From: Rhynchopus sp. YZ270_cl-10
Lineage: Eukaryota; Euglenozoa; Diplonemea; Diplonemida; Diplonemidae
Length of the DNA: 64,000 nt
Assembly: GCA_964035575.1 (NCBI GenBank)
Contig: OZ037861.1
Location: 682,001-746,000 of the forward strand
Reading direction: 5' to 3'
Below, one piece after another: positions 10,817-20,875 of this stretch. The translations under genes and the position numbers were made by a program. Each line of letters opens with the position of its first letter. Position 1 is the stretch's first letter. The notes under the pieces were generated by a model, which ran no database searches, had not been told where the DNA came from, and worked only from the letters and a program-made list of their open reading frames with translations.

Positions 10817-11059
10817 AATAAAGACTCACGCGCCATGTGCACTACCTCTTTTTGGGTGGTTGTGGAAACGTGCACAAGCATATCAAGCATATTTACCCCT
10901 TTCCCACAATGGCGGCTTTTGCGTGCTCCGTGTCTGCGATATAGCTTCTTGGAATGACGACGTCGTTCTTCTGGGTTTCTTGTTCTTGTTTCGTTGAGAG
11001 CATCAGATCGTTGGTGTACTATGGAGTCTATCAAGAAGGAGTTTCTCGAGAGATGATGC

Positions 11060-11660
11060 GTTGTTCAGCTGCATTTTCTTATTGAAAATGATTCACAACT
11101 ATGTTCAGAGGAATGAGGCACCTGAGGAGGATGAATACTCAAAAGCTTCTCCCGTCATGGCCGTTCAGGATGGTATCAGTTGGCCCTTCTGGGTGTGGGA
11201 AGGGCACTTGTCTCGTGATGGGGAACATGCTGATGAACAAGGAGTTGCATCTGCTGTTCGATAGGGTGTTTGTGATCAGCACAGTACTACACCAAAAGAT
11301 CCACCAGATGATGATGAAGCACTTTGCAGGCATTGATGAGAGGATACGAAGTGTTGTTCCTGAACTGCGGTATCGAAGGAACTTTGATGAGATTGTATTT
11401 CCAGGATGATAACAGGAAAGAGATGTCCCACAAAACAACAACCCCGAAGAAGAGCACTACTGTACACTGCACCTCCCATCAAGACAAGAGATGTGAGTTC
11501 GAGTGGTAGTGTTGGGAGCAAGACAGTGACGGTGATGTGCTGCAGAAGCAAATGTGCTGGCAACCCTAATCTTGTTGGCAAACGATAGCCTGCATCTATG
11601 AGGCCAGGCTTCCGCCTGCGAAGAGGTGCACTGTCTATCGTAAGCATTGTGTCAAACAAA
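11060..11660 (+). mobile_element. Fossil of a packaging-ATPase-like gene (Polinton/virus-like), broken
   Basis: The translated fragment has a Walker-A-type loop (GPSGCGKG) followed by a segment reading FDRVFVIS, as in A32-like genome-packaging ATPases of Polintons and related large DNA viruses. It is short and broken. A second copy with the same fate is in duplicated block 2. Family assignment rests on this local resemblance alone; another P-loop family is possible. The two copies are very similar, so the duplication is recent, probably later than the decay. Confidence 0.4.
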
Positions 11661-11993
11661 AAGCGCCACCCCTTCCTCTTTGTACTTTATTCTTATGTAA
11701 CAAATTTTTGTGAACGGAAATGATGAAGACTACAGAGTATTTCGTTTCGTCTCCCCCTTCCCCCCTTGTGCACTCACCTCATTTCTGTACTTCAGGGAAA
11801 CGGTTTTTCTTCTTTTGAAACACTTTTTGGGTGGTATAAGAAGAAGAAGAAAAAAAAAAAAAACGTATTTGACGTGGGTAGCGTACCAACTAAACAAAAG
11901 ACGACGAGGTGTTCATTATTTTCCCTTCGTCTTCCCCTACACCCAACATCATCAACAGGATACACACCTCTCCCTCCCTCCCCTCCCCCAAGT

Positions 11994-12686
11994 ATGCCTG
12001 CTAGTGATGTGGTTGCCTTGTCTCCTGAACGTAGAGCTGAACAGAAAGTGACAGACCTGGCGGCTAAGGAGAAGACGCTGCAGAAGAAGGAGGAAAACCT
12101 GAGTGAGGAGGAGGAAAACCTGAGTGAGGAGGAGGAAAAACTGGGTGATCAGCTCGTGCTTGTACAGAAATACAAGGCACGTGCTGCTGGAGTAACGATA
12201 TCAGTGCTAGAGAGTGCCGACATCTTTGATGTGAATGATGACTCCACTGCCTCCGACAGAATCGACGAGCTCGAGGACGATAAGAAGGTATGACCCTTGC
12301 TTTCCACACCCATTTTATTTCATCTTTCCAGCATGACCCATTCGCAACATGTGTGTGTTGGGGTTGCAGTTGTTGGCAGTGGTGATGTACAGTGTGGTGC
12401 AACTTTTGTTGTTATTTTGTTTTTCTAATTTTGTATGTTCACTTTTCCCCGCAAACAGACAGTTGGCGAACTTCTGGTAGGGGTGCAGAAGCAGATCACA
12501 GAGGTGCAGAAGCAGCTCGCAGCGGAGAAAGAGCTGCAGGTGTTGGAAATGAGAGGCAACAGAATTGACAACACGGTGTTGTGTGGTTACGACCCCACCC
12601 TGACAGCCGCGACAGACGAGGAGGATATCGAACAAGTAGAGCGTAATCGTGCCATTTTTTTTTTCCTCCACACGAAGTGTGTTTAG
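11994..12686 (+). CDS. Coiled-coil protein, two exons, 173 aa (copy 1)
   Basis: Exon 1 is 11994-12287, the intron 12288-12458 (GTATGA ... CAAACAG) and exon 2 12459-12686. The ATG follows a pyrimidine-rich leader (CCTCCCCCAAGT). The intron call is supported by copy 2, whose exons are conserved while its intron is 349 bp longer because of a MITE. The protein is mostly heptad-like Lys/Glu/Leu helix (residues about 10-60 and 90-125), with EENLSEE repeats in exon 1, and ends in a short Cys-containing tail. I recognise no family. It could be a structural or adaptor protein. Whether it belongs to the same former element as the upstream ATPase fossil is unknown. Confidence 0.6.
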
Positions 12687-13099
12687 AAACCAGACAAAAA
12701 GAAAGCCAACATTTGACTTGTTAACGACTTATCCATTTCTTTTTCACATCATTTCACTTTGCGGCACATCAGGATTTCACCTTTTGGGCTGCGTTCAACG
12801 AAAATAAGTCTTCTTTCCTTTTATCAAGTTATCAAGATCAGTTGGCGGGTATAATTGTCTGGTTTCTTCAGTGGCTTGATGAAAGGGATGGTATCGCTGG
12901 TTAGCCGCTTTTCTTCCATATTATCCTATTCTTGCCTCAAAAATAAAATGGTGACAACTTATGACTGCACGTGACTGCTACATTTATTGCACTTTAGATT
13001 CTCTTGTTCATTACACTTTTTTATTTATTTCTTACGTAACATGTGTGGGCCCTCTTTCAAGTTTTCTCTTTAGATTTGCTGCCCTCTTTTTCTAATGCA

Positions 13100-13319
13100 T
13101 GAACAGTGTTTCCGCGACCCAAAAATCGGACGAAGTTCGTCCGCTAGGGGAAAAAAAAAAAAAAACTGCCGGACGAAGTTCGTCCGGACGAAGTTCATCC
13201 GGGGAGTGGGAAAAATGGGTGGGGAGAGGGCCCGGGGTACATTGTAAAGTGGACGAGTGGGGTGCGGCCCCGCAGGGGACGCACCCCACCCCGTATAGAA
13301 AAATAAAGGCCTCCCCTCT
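13100..13319. repeat. Three GGACGAAGTTCGTCC palindromes
   Basis: Near-perfect palindromes CGGACGAAGTTCGTCCG lie at 13127-13143, 13169-13187 and 13184-13202 (the last with one change). They are followed by GC-rich sequence with a GGTGCG ... CGCACC dyad at 13260-13283. They may mark the end of the hAT-related element that follows, but no target duplication could be identified. Confidence 0.6.
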
Positions 13320-13805
13320 TTGGCGTCGCGCAGATCTGCGGCCGCACTTATGGTATCCCCCTCTATCATTCCCCTCAAACCCTTTGCGGGTTTGCGCACG
13401 GAGTACAGCATTGAACAGCTAGGCAGATTGTACGACCAGTTCTTCACCCCCCACAAACTGTCCTACATGCATCACGATGTCGTGGGTGGGGATGCGCTGA
13501 AGCCGGTGTACAGCGACACCGCTGAACGGAAGCAGTTCCAGACAGCCAGTATTGTGCAGGGGGTTGAATTCAGTGACCTGTTGGCAGAGTGGCAAGAGCT
13601 CAAGTCGGTGTTGAGGGTGTGCACCTCAATGACAACTCTTCATGACGTTCTGATGTATGTTGAGCTCAATGAGGAAGGTGACACCGAGTACCCTCAGATG
13701 AGGACGTTACTCCGTCTCTTGTTTACTCTTCCTGTGGGTACAAGCACAGCTGAGCGCTTATTCCACCACCCGCCACGCTTTGTTTTCGAGTATCTCGTAA
13801 CGTGA
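13320..13805 (+). pseudogene. hAT-family transposase, C-terminal fragment
   Basis: The last third reads LLRLLFTLPVGTSTAERLF, the hallmark of the hAT C-terminal dimerisation region (usually a small hydrophobic stretch, then P-x-S/T-x-S/A-x-ER-x-F). The preceding 110 residues (for example EFSDLLAEWQELKSVL) fit the helical region before it. A full hAT transposase is 600-700 residues with a zinc-finger BED domain and a catalytic DDE core; those parts are absent, so this is a remnant of a DNA transposon. A GC-rich hairpin (CCGGCGCGC gaa GCGCGCCGG, about 13871-13891) lies about 70 bp downstream. Confidence 0.6.
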
Positions 13806-14043
13806 GTTTCTCACCTGTTGTGTCTCACGAAAGACCGTGAGGCGAGACAACTCCGCCGGAGGCCCCCGACCCGGCGCGCGAAGCGCGCCGGGCTCGACCT
13901 GTATTGTGTTAAGCACTAGTAAAAAAAAAATTTTTGGGGGGGGAAAAAAACTCGTCCGCCCCCTTCGAAAACACCGGAAGAACGCGGAAACCCTGTGCAT
14001 GAAATTTAAAAAAAAAAAAAAACAAAATCTTTCCGTAAAACAT
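13806..14043. other. Spacer between the hAT remnant and the ATATGGGC block
   Basis: GC-rich hairpin near 13871-13891, then A-rich sequence. The phrase CATAGATGGAACGCCCATAT at 14040-14059 is found inverted at about 18035-18054, so it marks the outer edge of an inverted pair of repeat blocks. Confidence 0.5.
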
Positions 14044-14291
14044 AGATGGAACGCCCATATGGGCAGCTGCTAATATGGGCACCCCAAAAAACAGGATATG
14101 GGCAATATGGGCGCCCATATTGCCCATATGGGCGGATATGGGCAAAAAAGGCGCCCATATCCGCCCATATCCCGCCCATATTTTACATATTTTAATGCGC
14201 CCATATCGGGAAAAAGCGCCCATATTTTGGATATGGGCGCCCATATCCGGATATGGGCGCCCATATCCAAAATATGGGCGCCCATTTTTTT
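14044..14291. repeat. ATATGGGC palindrome-rich block A
   Basis: The block is built of ATATGGGC and its complement GCCCATAT in both orientations, forming many overlapping palindromes such as ATATGGGCGCCCATAT. A sister block with the same vocabulary and an inverted outer border lies at 17834-18043. Confidence 0.85.
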
Positions 14292-14297
14292 TTTTTT

Positions 14298-15083
14298 CAA
14301 CTTACCTTCCTTCACCCCCCTGTAAGGGCAACCGTAGGTGAAGTAAGGTATAGTATTGAAATCGATGTGGGGGGGGAGTAAAGGGTCAATTTTACAAAAC
14401 CAGATTTTGAGGAAAATTTTAGCCGAAAATGGGCCCCACGTATAAGCAACCGGGCTCATATTTCTCAAAATTTAAGTGCTCAAAAAATTGTCCAATTTTC
14501 GAGATTGACCCCACCACTGCACGGGCGGATCCCAAAAATGCAAATAAGGACCCTTTTTCAACTTACCTTCCTTCACCCCCCTGTAAGGGCAACCGTAGGT
14601 GAAGTAAGGTATAGTATTGAAATCGATGTGGGGGGGGAGTAAAGGGTCAATTTTACAAAACCAGATTTTGAGGAAAATTTTAGCCGAAAATGGGCCCCAC
14701 GTATAAGCAACCGGGCTCATATTTCTCAAAATTTAAGTGCTCAAAAAATTGTCCAATTTTCGAGATTGACCCCACCACTGCACGGGCGGATCCCAAAAAT
14801 GCAAATAAGGACCCTTTTTATCAACTTACCTTCCTTCACCCCCCTGTAAGGGCAACCGTAGGTGAAGTAAGGTATAGTATTGAAATCGATGTGGGGGGGG
14901 AGTAAAGGGTCAATTTTACAAAACCAGATTTTGAGGAAAATTTTAGCCGAAAATGGGCCCCACGTATAAGCAACCGGGCTCATATTTCTCAAAATTTAAG
15001 TGCTCAAAAAATTGTCCAATTTTCGAGATTGACCCCACCACTGCACGGGCGGATCCCAAAAATGCAAATAAGGACCCTTTTTA
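14298..15083. repeat. Three tandem copies of a 261-263-bp unit
   Basis: Units begin at 14298, 14559 and 14822, each starting CAACTTACCTTCCTTCACCC and ending near GCAAATAAGGACCC. They are almost identical, so expansion or homogenisation is recent. Antisense frames across them are repeat-driven and not genes. Confidence 0.95.
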
Positions 15084-15617
15084 ATTTGTTCTCTTGAAAT
15101 GTGTAATTTCATGTTTTCGCGAAAAAAATAACAACTGATCCTACAAGGGTTGAAGGAAGGTGGTTGAAAACAACAATAACAACAAGGACAAGTAATTGCT
15201 AAGAAAAAAGCGGGTGTGCTGTGGAAAACTCCGCGCGATTTTCGAAACCACCGTAGCATCCTGGCGATTTGCTGGTGTGATCGATGTGTTGTAGTCTGTG
15301 CATTCTGTGTTCCTTCCGCACTGCTCCAACGACGACGACAATGTGGGGAGCCTGTGGACAAAAACGAGCTGGACCACGCCGAGCCTGCCGAGCGGGCGTC
15401 CAACAACGCTATCGAGCAGATGGTGCTGGACGAAGAGGACAGCCCCCCTTCTTGAACGTTTCAGATGCTGGAGTCCCAGTGGGTCTGGCAGTGTACGAAG
15501 AGCGTTAACATACCTGCAGAAGAGCAGAATGCTGGGCTTATTGTAGATTATTTCTACAGGATGGAGTTCCACATCACACCCCGTTTTTTTTCCGATAGCA
15601 ATTACTTGTTTTTTTTT

Positions 15618-15798
15618 ACACAAGTGTTTTTGAGGCCTGCTCACTGCACCCTGGGCACCCTTCTGGGACCAAAAAGTCAAAAAAAGCAAGAATTGGGCTG
15701 TTTTGAGCATCTAGAGTTTATTCCCCGGCCATTTTCTGCACCACCAGTGCATTTTGTATGGGCCAGCGCCTTGTCAAAAAATCGAAAAATCTCAAAAA
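15618..15798 (+). repeat. Dispersed repeat family 1, copy a
   Basis: About 180 bp starting ACAAGTGTTTTTGAGGCCTG and ending near GCGCCTTGTCAAAAAATC. Two further copies lie at 42335-42505 and 43530-43700 in the same orientation, with identity above 90% by eye. No frame is conserved between them. Confidence 0.85.
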
Positions 15799-16960
15799 AA
15801 AATTTTTTTTTTTCGGGAAAATTTCGACCCCTGAGTTGGGTTTTTGGGCACCAAAAAGTGCAAAAAAACGCAAAAATCGGATGTTTTGACGATCTGGGGT
15901 ACGTACCACCCTGTGCACTACTACAGGGGCCCACAATTTCGACATTTCCTTAGCAAATTCCTTCACAATTTTTTTTTTTTTTTGATTTTGGCAAAGGCAA
16001 ATCTCAGGCAAAAAAAAATCACTCCTGATAGTGGGTCCTTGGGTGTCCAAAGATGCAAAAACCCCAAAAAATTTGATTTTTTGACCATCTGTGGGCACCT
16101 AAAACGCATTTCTCTGCCCAAAAAATGAATATCGATTTTTCCTTAGCGTTCTAAAAGCCGTGATTTTTCAGTTTTTTTTCGCAAAGGGGGAAAAAAAATT
16201 CACCCAAAATAGTGGGTCCTTGGGTGACCAAAAATGCAAAAAAAACGCAAAATTTTGGTGTTTTGACCTTTAGAAGCACCCAAATCGCACTTTTGTGTCG
16301 CGCATTTCAGATTTCTTAGCAATTCCTTCGCAAGTCCACGTCGATTTTTGACCATTTTTTTTGTTTTTGCCCAGAATCGGGTGTGGTAGACCATAACATG
16401 GGCCTTGGGCCCCTGTTCTTTGCCAACATGAAATCAACGCTGGATGCATTGAGGTGGGTTTGGACAAGCTTTCTTTCTGGGTGTTCTCAACGGAAGCCTG
16501 GGAGAAGATCTTCTTAACGCCTTCGGGGTACAGCTGTTGCCCGTCTTCCGTGCGTTCTGGGCCTGCGGTACCACCCCCTCGACGATCGGTTCGCACACGT
16601 ACCCCTCGTCTCGAAGCATGCGCGGAGAATTTGCAGGGGTCAGTGTAACCACACCCGCGACGAAGTGGTGTGTCTGGGTATTTAATTAATTGCGAATCGC
16701 TGGACACCCCCTTAAAAAAGAGAGCGTAGTGTGCATCCTCGGGTGTCTACACTACACTACGATTTCTAAAGCTACAGTTTCCCCGCTCTACCTTTTTTGA
16801 AATGAAGGCAGTCTCTTACCTGTAACCTCCAAAACCCTTATTAGCATGTAGCCGTGCATGGTGTATAACAAGTACAACACTTTAATGCGGACTACCCCTT
16901 TTAAGGTTCTTTTCTTCCTAAAAGTTGCTCTCAAGGGTTGAGGACGAATGACGTAGTACA

Positions 16961-17022
16961 GGCTTCGGCCAGACCCGAATTCTCCCACCTGGTGGGTTTA
17001 CTCGGCGATTGTCGACACAACA
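16961..17022 (+). other. Structured hairpin element, copy A
   Basis: Begins GGCTTCGGCC (GGC/GCC stem closed by a UUCG-type tetraloop), lacks the middle ACATAGAGTACA part, then has a CCCACC/GGTGGG stem and the tail CGATTGTCGACACAACAAAA. It belongs to the family with copies at 18057, 20551 (minus), 31641, 34982, 35355 and 37834. Confidence 0.65.
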
Positions 17023-17833
17023 AAAAATCCCAAAGGACTTTGTTGGTCGCCTTACTCATTTGGATCACAACGGTATGTATATGCTACTCATTACAATGTT
17101 AGCCACTTCTATTGCCAGACACCGGGGCAAATAGTAAGTGCAAAAAAACTGCTTTTTGGAAACCAGGAAAACATGGTGGACACTCCACTCCACGTGCGGA
17201 CATGTTTGGCACTTCTGCATGCGTGCAGTATCCAAATGTGTCCCCGTGGGACCAAAGTGATAAAGATGTGTCCACTGTGTACAGGGAAAAAACTTTGCGC
17301 TCCCCCGGACAGTGCACAATTCAACACCCCTTGTGGGTGGTCTTGTTGCCTTTTGGAACAACAACAATTTTTTTTCACGTTGTTGTATTTTGGCCAGGCA
17401 TGCTCTTGAAAGCATGACAATTTGATTGCGTATGGACAAAGCAAAGAACCAAGTATGAATTCTGAGTTGAAGTCTGAGAGATGTTGTGGGAAGGGGAGTT
17501 CGCTCCTTTCAACGATGACCTCGTTGTTCTTCAATAGGCTTGTCTTAACCGACCACATAAATAAAATTGTGCCGGCCTCGAAGGAATTCTAAGCACGCCC
17601 GCGTGGTAGCTAAACACGACTCTCTCTCAATTCAACAAAGAAGGAATACTTGGTAATTTGTGGAGCACCCGTGCATGAAAATTGTAAAACTTTGCGCCCC
17701 ACGTTGCCCCAGAACACGGCTTCCTTGGAACCGGTTCTGGCCCAACGTGGACTGCCTGCTCACCCTTTCCCGGGTGGCTGGTGGTTTTTGGCATAATTTT
17801 CGGGCTCCGGCCCCAGCCCCCATTAATAAGATT

Positions 17834-18043
17834 GGGCGCCCATATTGAAACATGGGCGCCCATATCCGAAATATGGGCCACCTTAAAAAATATGGGCCCG
17901 TAGCCCATATTTGAAAATGTGCCCATATCCGCCCATATGCGCCCATATCCGCCCAAATTTACGCCCATATGCCCATATGGGCATATGGGCACATTTTTTC
18001 CGCCCATATTGCCCATATTTTTTGGTGCCCATATGGGCGTTCC
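17834..18043. repeat. ATATGGGC palindrome-rich block B
   Basis: Counterpart of the block at 14044-14291. Its right border, GCCCATATGGGCGTTCCATC, is the reverse complement of the left border of block A. The two blocks enclose the 262-bp array and the repeat-rich spacer. Confidence 0.85.
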
Positions 18044-18056
18044 ATCTATGGTAAAA

Positions 18057-18134
18057 GGCTTCGGCCAAACATAGAGTACAGACCCGAATTTGTCCCACCT
18101 GGTGGGATTACTCGGCGATTGTCGACATAACAAA
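18057..18134 (+). other. Structured hairpin element, copy B (full length)
   Basis: The most complete form. GGC-TTCG-GCC hairpin; AAACATAGAGTACAGAC linker; outer CCGA/TCGG and inner TCCCA/TGGGA stem; tail CGATTGTCGACATAACAAAA. It lies about 100 bp left of duplication copy 2, and copy C lies at the right of that block in inverse orientation. Confidence 0.7.
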
Positions 18135-18589
18135 ACTGTTGCCTTTTTCTCCTAATACGACAGCTCCTTATCTTTTATCAACATCATGACACACACCCCA
18201 GAATGATGGTTTGGGTACACGCGACAATCCGTGGTACATGCCTTCTGGGGAACGCCACGTAAAATAAAGACTCACGCGCCATGTGCACTACCTCTTTTTG
18301 GGTGGTTGTGGAAACGTGCACAAGCATATCAAGCATATTTATCCCTTTCCCACAATGGCGGCTTTTGCGTGCTCCGTGTCTGCGATATAGCTTCTTGGAA
18401 TGACGACGTCAGGTGTGACGTAGGTGGTGTGCGAATGGATGATACGAAGTTGTCGGGTCTGGTGCCCCTCAACTGAAGTCTTGATCGGTGTCGTTCTTCT
18501 GGGTTTCTTGTTCTTGTTTCGTTGAGAGCATCAGATCGTTGGTGTACTATGGAGTCTATCAAGAAGGAGTTTCTCGAGAGATGATGCGT

Positions 18590-19190
18590 TGTTCAGCTGC
18601 ATTTTTCTTATTGAAAATGATACACAACTATGTTCAGAGGAATGAGGCACCTGAGGACGATGAATACTCAAAAGCTTCTCCCGTCATGGCCGTTCAGGAT
18701 GGTATCAGTTGGCCCTTCTGGGTGTGGGAAGGGCACAGTGATGGGGAACATGCTGATGAACAAGGAGTTGCATCTGCTGTTCGATAGGGTGTTTGTCATC
18801 AGCACAGCACTACACCAAAAGATCCACCAGATGATGATGGAGCACTTTGCAGGCATTGACGAGAGGATACGAAGTGTTGTTCCTGAACTGCGGTATCGAA
18901 GGAACTTTGATGAGATTGTATTTCCAGGATGATAACAGGAAAGAGATGTCCCACAAAACAACAACCCCGAAGAAGAGCACTACTGCACACTGCACCTCCA
19001 ATCAAGACAAGAGATGTGAGTTCGAGTGGTAGTGTTGGGAGCAAGACAGTGACGGTGATGTGCTGCAGAGGCAAATGTGCTGGCAACCCTAATCTTGTTG
19101 GCAAACGAGAGCCTGCATCTATGAGGCCAGGCTTCCGCCTGCGAAGAGGTGCACTGTCTATCGTAAGCATTGTGTCAAACAAACGCGCCA
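18590..19190 (+). mobile_element. Fossil of a packaging-ATPase-like gene, second copy, broken
   Basis: Near-identical partner of the fossil at 11060-11660, with the same Walker-A-type motif. It is broken, short and embedded in the duplicated block. Polinton-like origin is inferred from the local motif only. Confidence 0.4.
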
Positions 19191-19288
19191 CCCCTTACTC
19201 CTCTTTGTTTGTATGCTCCCTTCGCCTTCCCCTACACCCAACATCATCAACAGGATACACACCTCTCCCTCCCTCCCCTCCCCCAAGT

Positions 19289-20288
19289 ATGCCTGCTAGT
19301 GATGTGGTTGCCTTGTCTCCTGAAGGTAGAGCCGAACAGAAAGTGACAGACCTGGAGGCTGAGGAGAAGACGCTGCAGAAGAAGGAGGAAAAACTGGGTG
19401 ATCAGCTCGTGCTTGTACAGAAATACAAGGCACGTGCTGCTGGAGTAACGATATCAGTGCTAGAGAGTGCCGACATCTTTGATGTGAATGATGACTCCAC
19501 TGCCTCTGACAGAATCGACGAGCTCGAGGACGAGAAGAAGGTATGACCCTTGCTTTCCACACCCATTTTTATTTCATCTTTCCAGCATGACCCATTCACG
19601 ACATGTGTGTGTTGGGGTTGCAGTTGTTGGCAGTGGTGATGTATAGTGTGGTGCAACTTTTGTTGCTATTTTGTTTTTCTAATTTTGTATATCATACATT
19701 CCATGACTTTGCGTATACTTTTTCATATTTTGCACTCAGAAATGTGAGATGCATATTTTTGATCGTCCGACCCCGCAATCGAACGTTTCGAATCGGCCGG
19801 ATCCAAAGAAATAAAAATCCAGAAAAAAAAATATCGAGGTGAGCGTATTTTTGTTTTGGCTCTCGGTGAGGTGGGTGTGTGGCATGTAATTTTTCCCACC
19901 CGAAAACCAGCGGAAGTGAATTTCCGGATCGATCTGAAAAAATTCCGGGGTCGCAACATTTTTTTGGCGGATTTTTTATCACTTTAAACTGGCTCCAGAA
20001 ACAGGCTTTTCTATTCGCAAAGTCATGGAATGTATGATATTCATTTTCCCCCGCAAACAGAGAGTTGGCGAACGTCTGGTAGGGGTGCAGGAGCAGATCA
20101 CAGCGCTGCAGAAGCAGCTCGCCGCGGAAAAAGAGCTGCAGGTGTTGGAAATGAGAGGCAACAGAATTGACAACACGGTGTTGTGTGGTTACGACCCCAC
20201 CCTGACAGCCGCGACAGACGAGGAGGATATCGAACAAGTAGAGCGTAATCGTGCCATTTTTTTTTTCCTCCACACGAAGTGTGTTTAG
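19289..20288 (+). CDS. Coiled-coil protein, two exons, 159 aa (copy 2)
   Basis: Exon 1 is 19289-19540, the intron 19541-20060 (GTATGA ... CAAACAG) and exon 2 20061-20288. Both splice sites match copy 1 exactly, and the exons keep an open frame with mostly conservative differences, so the intron is well supported. Exon 1 lacks the two extra EENLSEE-type units present in copy 1. The intron is 520 bp because a TA-flanked MITE sits in it. The long Lys/Glu/Gln helix suggests a dimeric coiled coil. Function is unknown. Confidence 0.6.
19692..20037. mobile_element. MITE, 346 bp, 22-bp terminal inverted repeats, TA target site
   Basis: Both ends read TCATACATTCCATGACTTTGCG inward, without mismatch. 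The element is flanked on each side by TA and is absent from the otherwise matching intron of copy 1, which gives an empty site. TA duplication suggests a Tc1/mariner-type or similar mobilising transposase. It has no coding capacity. Insertion is younger than the segmental duplication. Confidence 0.85.
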
Positions 20289-20550
20289 AAAACAGACAAA
20301 AAGAAAGCCAACATTTGACTTGTTAACGACTTATCCATTTCTTTTTCACATCATTTCACTTTGTGGCACATCAATATTTCACCTTTTGGGCTGCGTTCAA
20401 CGAAAATAAGTCTTCTTTCCTTTTTATCAAGTTATCAAGATCAGTTGGCGGGTATAATTGTCTGGTTTCTTCAGTGGCTTGATGAAAGGGATGGTAGCAA
20501 GTTGTGGAAGTAAACTCTGTTTTGATATGCTTGATAAAAAGCAACCGTTT

Positions 20551-20627
20551 TGTTGTGTCGATAATCGCTGAGTAATCCCACCAGGTGGGGAAAATTCGGG
20601 TCTGTACTCTATGTTTGGCCGAAGCCT
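20551..20627 (-). other. Structured hairpin element, copy C (minus strand)
   Basis: Reads on the minus strand as GGCTTCGGCC, AAACATAGAGTACAGAC, a CCCACC/GGTGGG stem and a tail CGATTATCGACACAACAAAA. It is nearly identical to copy B but inverted, and together they bracket duplication copy 2. The similarity continues about 20 bp past the tail. Confidence 0.7.
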
Positions 20628-20655
20628 TTGTAATACGGAAAGTTTATTTTTTTTT

Positions 20656-20872
20656 ATGCATGAGAAAAAGAGGGCAACAAATCTAAAGGGAAAATTTGAA
20701 AGAGGGCCCACACATCTTACGTAAGAAATAAATAAAAAAGTGTAATGGGCAAGAGAATCTAAAGTGCAATAAAGGGGGCAGCCACGTGCAGTCATAAGCT
20801 GTCACCACTTTATTTTTGAGGCAAGAATAGGATAATATGGAAGAAAAGCGGCTAACCAGCGATACCATCCCT
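20656..20872 (-). repeat. Inverted tail of duplication copy 2
   Basis: Reverse complement of 12886-13098 of copy 1. The breakpoint phrase GGGATGGTA is present at both the end of the direct part and the end of this inverted part, as expected if a segment was flipped. Confidence 0.85.
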
Positions 20873-20875
20873 GTC

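Larger units (their letters stand above)
10784..13098 (+). repeat. Segmental duplication, copy 1
   Basis: About 2.3 kb that recurs at 18232-20496 in the same orientation, with the last ~210 bp found inverted at 20656-20872. Identity is very high over most of the length, with small insertions and deletions. The left edge falls inside the B-box gene, replacing its 3' end. The block includes a broken ATPase-like fossil and a two-exon coiled-coil gene. Confidence 0.9.
15084..17833. other. Repeat-rich spacer with possible gene relics
   Basis: At 15216-15560 two overlapping frames encode non-repetitive peptides (for example DKNELDHAEPAERASNNA and NIPAEEQNAGLIVDYFY) that may be remains of one gene. 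From 15618 comes a dispersed repeat, then degenerate stretches built on AAAAATGCAAAAAAAACGC-like words up to 16400. At 16961 there is a copy of the structured hairpin element. An antisense frame at 17065-17558 encodes 120-150 residues with scattered Cys and His that I do not recognise. No intact gene is claimed here. Confidence 0.4.
18232..20496 (+). repeat. Segmental duplication, copy 2 (direct part)
   Basis: Matches 10784-12896. It differs by small indels, a shorter exon 1 in the coiled-coil gene and a 346-bp MITE in that gene's intron. At the shared phrase GGGATGGTA the direct match ends; the remaining part of the block appears inverted at 20656-20872. Confidence 0.9.

Noticed and set aside
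14298-15083. Possible CRISPR-like or regulatory direct-repeat array
   Set aside because: Units are 262 bp without unique spacers, and the window is eukaryotic.
15216-15560. A gene at 15216-15560
   Set aside because: Two short frames with plausible peptides overlap, but there is no clear start, family or splice model; kept only as a possible relic.
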